Notes under the pieces: model-generated | Told to the model about the DNA's origin: nothing | The model's database searches: none | Seen by the model: only the letters and a program-made list of their open reading frames with translations | Assembly: GCA_030609625.1 (NCBI GenBank) | Contig: JAUWBX010000133.1 | Span: 1-6,345 of the forward strand | DNA length: 6,345 nt | Direction of reading: 5' to 3' | Source of the DNA: Phycisphaerae bacterium | Lineage (GTDB): Bacteria > Planctomycetota > Phycisphaerae > Sedimentisphaerales > Anaerobacaceae | Part shown: positions 3,541-6,345 of the stretch, piece by piece | Layout of the letters: each line of letters begins with the position of its first letter | How positions within the stretch are numbered: position 1 is the stretch's first letter | Made by a program: the position numbers and the translations under genes

Positions 3541-5985
3541 GTCGCTGCCCATTAATATACTGAACAGCCGGTCGGCTTCACCGGCGTCGTCGAGTTTGAC
3601 GCTCAGCAAAGTACGCGTCTGCGGGTTCATTGTCGTATCCCATAACTGGTCAGCATTCATCTCGCCCAGGCCCTTGAAGCGTTTTATCTCAATACCTTTG
3701 CCGCCTATCTGCCTTATACTTGCGCAGATGTCCCCTAACGATGCGACCTCGTATCTATCATCGCCGCTGAGAAGCTCGAACTTCGTGGGCGCAGATTCAC
3801 CAGAAACAGTTTTGACAGGCTTCAACAGAAAATCCTTAAGGTCTAAGCCGAACTGCTTTTTGAGCTGTTCGTTTATCTGATTGATGCGGTCAACCTCGTG
3901 AAGCTCCTCGGCAGCAATTGATTCTTCCTCCTCACCTTCGGCTAAACCTTTGGTCCGCTTTTTGAGCTCATCGACCCGTTTTTCGTACGCCTCCCTTTTG
4001 TAATAAATCTCATCCTGGCCTTCGGTACAGATACGAAACTGCGGAAGTCCTCCCTGGGACGGGCTGTAATAAGACCGGACAAAATCGGTGAAGTTGATAC
4101 CACGTCTGCTCAAAACCGTTATGATGCGTTCAGCCTCAGCTAAGGTCTTTACAAGCTCAGTCAGCTCTTCGTCGCGAACTTCACAGGCCCCGTTAGAACT
4201 CGCCTTCTTACTTTTAACAGAGCGGCCTCGGCTTGCCTGCGCCTTCTTGGTCTTTTTACTTTTTTTGCCGTCCCTGATGATAAGTCCTGTACCTTCCAGA
4301 CCGCGGGCAATCATCCGCTTGTGCATTTGATTCTCGCTCAGGATATATTCAGATGCCTTTTTACCTTTGACTTTAATCTCATACAAGGGCGGCTGGGCAA
4401 TATAAATCATGTTCTCCAAAAACAACTGCTGCATCTGCCTGAAGAAAAACGTCAGCAGCAGTGTCCGAATATGCGCGCCATCGATGTCGGCGTCTGTCAT
4501 CAATATTATCTTACCGTATCTACACCTGCCTAAATTGAACTCATCGATGCCGATACCGGTCCCCAAAGCGCTGATAATAGTTCGGATTTCATCGTGGGCC
4601 AGCATCTTTTCAAGACGGGCCTTTTCCACGTTTAGAATCTTGCCCTTCAACGGCAGAATTGCCTGGATACTTCTATCTCGCCCCGCCTTTGCAGAACCCC
4701 CGGCCGAATCACCTTCTACAATGAATATCTCCGTATTCGCCTTTTCCTTACTCGCACAGTCCCACAACTTGCCCGGAAGGTTGGATGTGCTCAGCGCACC
4801 TTTGCGTCTGGTCAGTTCACGTGCCTTCCTCGCCGCTTCTCTGGCTGCCGCCGCCTGGATGGCCTTGTTCAAAATACGTTTCGCTTCTGCCGGATGCTCT
4901 TCCAAAAAATGACCCAATTGCTCATTGACGGTCGTCTCAACGAAACCGCCAACCTCCGGATTAGTCAGCCGCACCTTCGTCTGCGCCTCGAAGTGCGGGT
5001 CCGCAAGTTTCACCGCCACAACTGCTGTCAATCCCTCGCGGAGGTCATCACCTGTTGTCCCCTGCCCGTTCTTTAGCAGGTTATTATTTTTGGCGTAATA
5101 GTTCATCGTCCGCGTCAGCGCCGTCTTAAAGCCTGAAAGATGCGTCCCGCCGTCGATATTGCAGATGTTGTTGGCAAAGACCAGCACGTTTTCCGTATAA
5201 CCGTCGTTGTACTGCATAGCCACTTCGCAGCTCAGCATCGCTTTAAGGTCTTCTCTGGCTAAGTAGATGACATCATTATGAAGTGTCTCTTTGCCTTCGT
5301 TAAGATGCTTGACAAACGCCCTGATACCGTCCTCGAATTTGAATACCTCTTTTTTCTTATTTCTGTCATCCCTGAGGCTAATCCGCAGCCCGCCGTTCAA
5401 GTAAGCTAACTCTCGTATTCGTTTCAGCAGCGTATCGTATGCGAATTCCGTATCGCCGAATATATCTTCGTCGGGCTTGAAGGTTATTTTTGTGCCGCCT
5501 TTATTGGTCGGGCCGACCTCCTTCACCCGTCCCTTGGCGACTCCTCTGGCGCACTCGAAATGATAGTGCTTTCCGTCGCGATACACGTCAGCTTCCAGCC
5601 ATTCGCTCAGGGCATTGACAACGCTCACGCCAACGCCGTGCAGCCCGCCGGCCACTTTATAGCTGTCGCTATCGAACTTGCCGCCCGCGTGAAGTTTTGT
5701 CAGCACAACCTCCAGAGCGCTGGTCTTGGCCTCTTTGTGCTTTTCGATGGGTATGCCTCGGCCGTTGTCCTCGACCATACAACTGCCGTCAGGATAGATG
5801 CGCACGTTTATGTTGTCACAGAACCCGGCCAATGCTTCGTCGATGGAGTTATCTAATACCTCATAGGCCAGGTGATGCAGCCCTCCTCCGCCGCGGTCGC
5901 CGATATACATATCCGGCCGTTTACGAACCGCCTCCACACCCCCAAGAATCTTTATCTTGCTCGCATCGTATCTATGGTCTTTCAT
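3478..5985 (-). CDS. gyrB: DNA gyrase subunit B
   Basis: ATPase subunit of DNA gyrase, which introduces negative supercoils with GyrA. The 835 residues are a little longer than the E. coli protein (804). GHKL ATPase: E42 (general base) and N46 in 'YEVLDNSIDEALAG', D73 and G-R-G in VEDNGRGIP, ATP lid 'GGLHGVGVSVVNALS' (113-127), R136, T165, and the transducer Q335/K337 in QTKVRL. TOPRIM: E424 in EGDSAGGSAKAGRDR, PLKGK (445-449), and D498/D500/D502 in MTDADIDG. C-terminal: GGKGIEIKRFKGLGEMN (761-777) and the RRNFIREHAL tail. A large insert (about 540-740) follows TOPRIM, as in many Gram-negative GyrBs, and includes a Lys/Ser-rich low-complexity stretch (573-598). D426 and K447, quinolone-linked positions in E. 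coli, and R136 (novobiocin) are wild type. The start ATG at 5983-5985 has only a weak Shine-Dalgarno. A MITE-like element sits 19 bp upstream. ParE is the alternative, but length and tail favour GyrB. Confidence 0.97.
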   Translation of the reverse strand: MKDHRYDASKIKILGGVEAVRKRPDMYIGDRGGGGLHHLAYEVLDNSIDEALAGFCDNINVRIYPDGSCMVEDNGRGIPIEKHKEAKTSALEVVLTKLHAGGKFDSDSYKVAGGLHGVGVSVVNALSEWLEADVYRDGKHYHFECARGVAKGRVKEVGPTNKGGTKITFKPDEDIFGDTEFAYDTLLKRIRELAYLNGGLRISLRDDRNKKKEVFKFEDGIRAFVKHLNEGKETLHNDVIYLAREDLKAMLSCEVAMQYNDGYTENVLVFANNICNIDGGTHLSGFKTALTRTMNYYAKNNNLLKNGQGTTGDDLREGLTAVVAVKLADPHFEAQTKVRLTNPEVGGFVETTVNEQLGHFLEEHPAEAKRILNKAIQAAAAREAARKARELTRRKGALSTSNLPGKLWDCASKEKANTEIFIVEGDSAGGSAKAGRDRSIQAILPLKGKILNVEKARLEKMLAHDEIRTIISALGTGIGIDEFNLGRCRYGKIILMTDADIDGAHIRTLLLTFFFRQMQQLFLENMIYIAQPPLYEIKVKGKKASEYILSENQMHKRMIARGLEGTGLIIRDGKKSKKTKKAQASRGRSVKSKKASSNGACEVRDEELTELVKTLAEAERIITVLSRRGINFTDFVRSYYSPSQGGLPQFRICTEGQDEIYYKREAYEKRVDELKKRTKGLAEGEEEESIAAEELHEVDRINQINEQLKKQFGLDLKDFLLKPVKTVSGESAPTKFELLSGDDRYEVASLGDICASIRQIGGKGIEIKRFKGLGEMNADQLWDTTMNPQTRTLLSVKLDDAGEADRLFSILMGSDVEKRRNFIREHALEVQNLDV

Positions 5986-5995
5986 ATCAACTCTA

Positions 5996-6004
5996 TACCT
6001 CTAT
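5996..6004. repeat. Target-site duplication, gyrB-side copy
   Basis: TACCTCTAT, repeated perfectly at 6136-6144 on the other side of the inverted-repeat element. On the gyrB strand it reads ATAGAGGTA and contains AGAGG, 12 nt upstream of the gyrB ATG, so it includes the nearest purine-rich ribosome-binding candidate. Confidence 0.8.
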
Positions 6005-6135
6005 TGCTCTGTTGAAAAGTTACAAAAACTGTCATTCTGAACGGAGCGCAGCGGAGTGAAGAATCTCTTTATGGCTCAAGAATTGAGATTCTTCGGCTTC
6101 GCCTCAGAATGACAGTCCATGTTTTCAACAGAGCA
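6005..6135. mobile_element. MITE-like nested inverted-repeat element (131 bp) in the gyrB leader
   Basis: Three nested pairs of arms are visible. Terminal repeats TGCTCTGTTGAAAA (6005-6018) and TTTTCAACAGAGCA (6122-6135) match perfectly over 14 bp. A second pair, ACTGTCATTCTGA (6028-6040) and TCAGAATGACAGT (6104-6116), matches over 13 bp. An inner pair, GAAGAATCTC (6058-6067) and GAGATTCTTC (6085-6094), matches over 10 bp. The element is flanked by a perfect 9-bp direct repeat, TACCTCTAT, as left by many transposases. It carries no gene, so it must have been moved by an enzyme encoded elsewhere. The inner part (TGTCATTCTGA...GGAGCGCAGCGGA) belongs to a dispersed palindrome type common in bacterial intergenic DNA. 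Transcribed as part of the gyrB leader it would fold into a long hairpin. The parent IS family is not assigned. Confidence 0.85.
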
Positions 6136-6144
6136 TACCTCTAT
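6136..6144. repeat. Target-site duplication, distal copy
   Basis: TACCTCTAT, identical to 5996-6004. With the preceding A (6135, also present at 5995) the match could be counted as 10 bp; 9 bp is preferred because it leaves symmetrical 14-bp terminal repeats. Confidence 0.8.
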
Positions 6145-6345
6145 CTTATATATCGTCTCTATTAACTGATGAACTATAAGTCTTCTGCAAAATCGAGATT
6201 AGGCATAACTCTATGATGAGCTATTGGTTTTTTAGGCTTCTCGAACCGAAAACCCAAAATTCACGAACCACGGCTTTAAGCCGGGTGGCACCCTCAAACC
6301 CAGGCCTCCAGTTCGTCGAAGGCTTGTTTTGGGGGTGTTGACTTC
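6145..6345. other. Region upstream of gyrB, no convincing gene
   Basis: AT-rich sequence next to the element (TATATAT at 6147-6153) may hold the original gyrB promoter, but no clear -35/-10 pair is seen. At the window edge a minus-strand frame ends in QAFDELEAWV with TGA at 6294-6296. Only 16 codons are visible, so it might be the end of an upstream gene or chance. A hairpin (6268-6288) follows that stop by 5 nt. Confidence 0.4.
6268..6288. repeat. Hairpin CCACGGCTT / AAGCCGGGTGG
   Basis: CGGCTT (6271-6276) and AAGCCG (6278-6283) form a perfect 6-bp stem around one base, extended by CCA/TGG across a 2-nt bulge. On the minus strand the following sequence is only moderately T-rich (TTCGTGAATTTTGGGTTTT), so it is at best a weak terminator for a gene ending at the window edge, or a palindromic dispersed repeat. 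Confidence 0.45.

Noticed and set aside
4088..4912. Several plus-strand frames inside gyrB
   Set aside because: All are antisense to conserved gyrB codons, including TOPRIM, and have no independent support.

Overview
The window looks like a bacterial chromosome segment, most plausibly from a Planctomycetota relative (Phycisphaerae-like). This is an inference. It rests on the long GyrB with its 'RRGINF...SQGGLPQFRI' insert, the style of the Na+/solute symporter, and the abundance of small palindromic and heptamer repeats between genes. No rRNA, tRNA or CRISPR array was seen, and the taxon is only moderately supported. All confident genes lie on the minus strand, so the text runs from high to low coordinates.

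Region by region: 6145-6345 is mostly non-coding, with one clear hairpin. At 6005-6135 a 131-bp nested inverted-repeat element with 14-bp terminal inverted repeats and a perfect 9-bp flanking duplication (a MITE by structure) sits 19 bp upstream of the gyrB start. gyrB (3478-5985) is complete, with all the key residues of an active type II topoisomerase B subunit. Directly behind it lies a minimal nucleotidyltransferase (MNT, 3087-3431) and a HEPN-domain protein (2695-3090). They overlap by ATGA and form a probable toxin-antitoxin pair. Behind the HEPN gene the last 63 bp of gyrB appear a second time (2610-2672, one mismatch), so the toxin-antitoxin pair is bracketed by two copies of the gyrB 3' end. 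A heptamer repeat and a rho-independent hairpin (2543-2573) follow. On the plus strand, 2303-2544 holds two very short overlapping reading frames that look like the remains of a small exported protein. Next come a TPR lipoprotein (1312-2085), its terminator (1118-1152), and the first 326 codons of an SSS-family sodium:solute symporter (1-978), which runs off the window.

How the parts relate: gyrB, MNT and HEPN could share one transcript, since only 46 bp separate gyrB from MNT, with a good Shine-Dalgarno and no terminator in between. The lipoprotein and the symporter look like separate units. The most notable structure is the 868-bp MNT-HEPN unit set into a duplication of the end of an essential gene. 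It reads as a small integrated defence/addiction cassette, or the relic of a larger island that used the gyrB 3' end as its integration point. The second is the MITE-like insertion into the gyrB leader, whose target duplication copies the purine-rich stretch upstream of the gyrB start.
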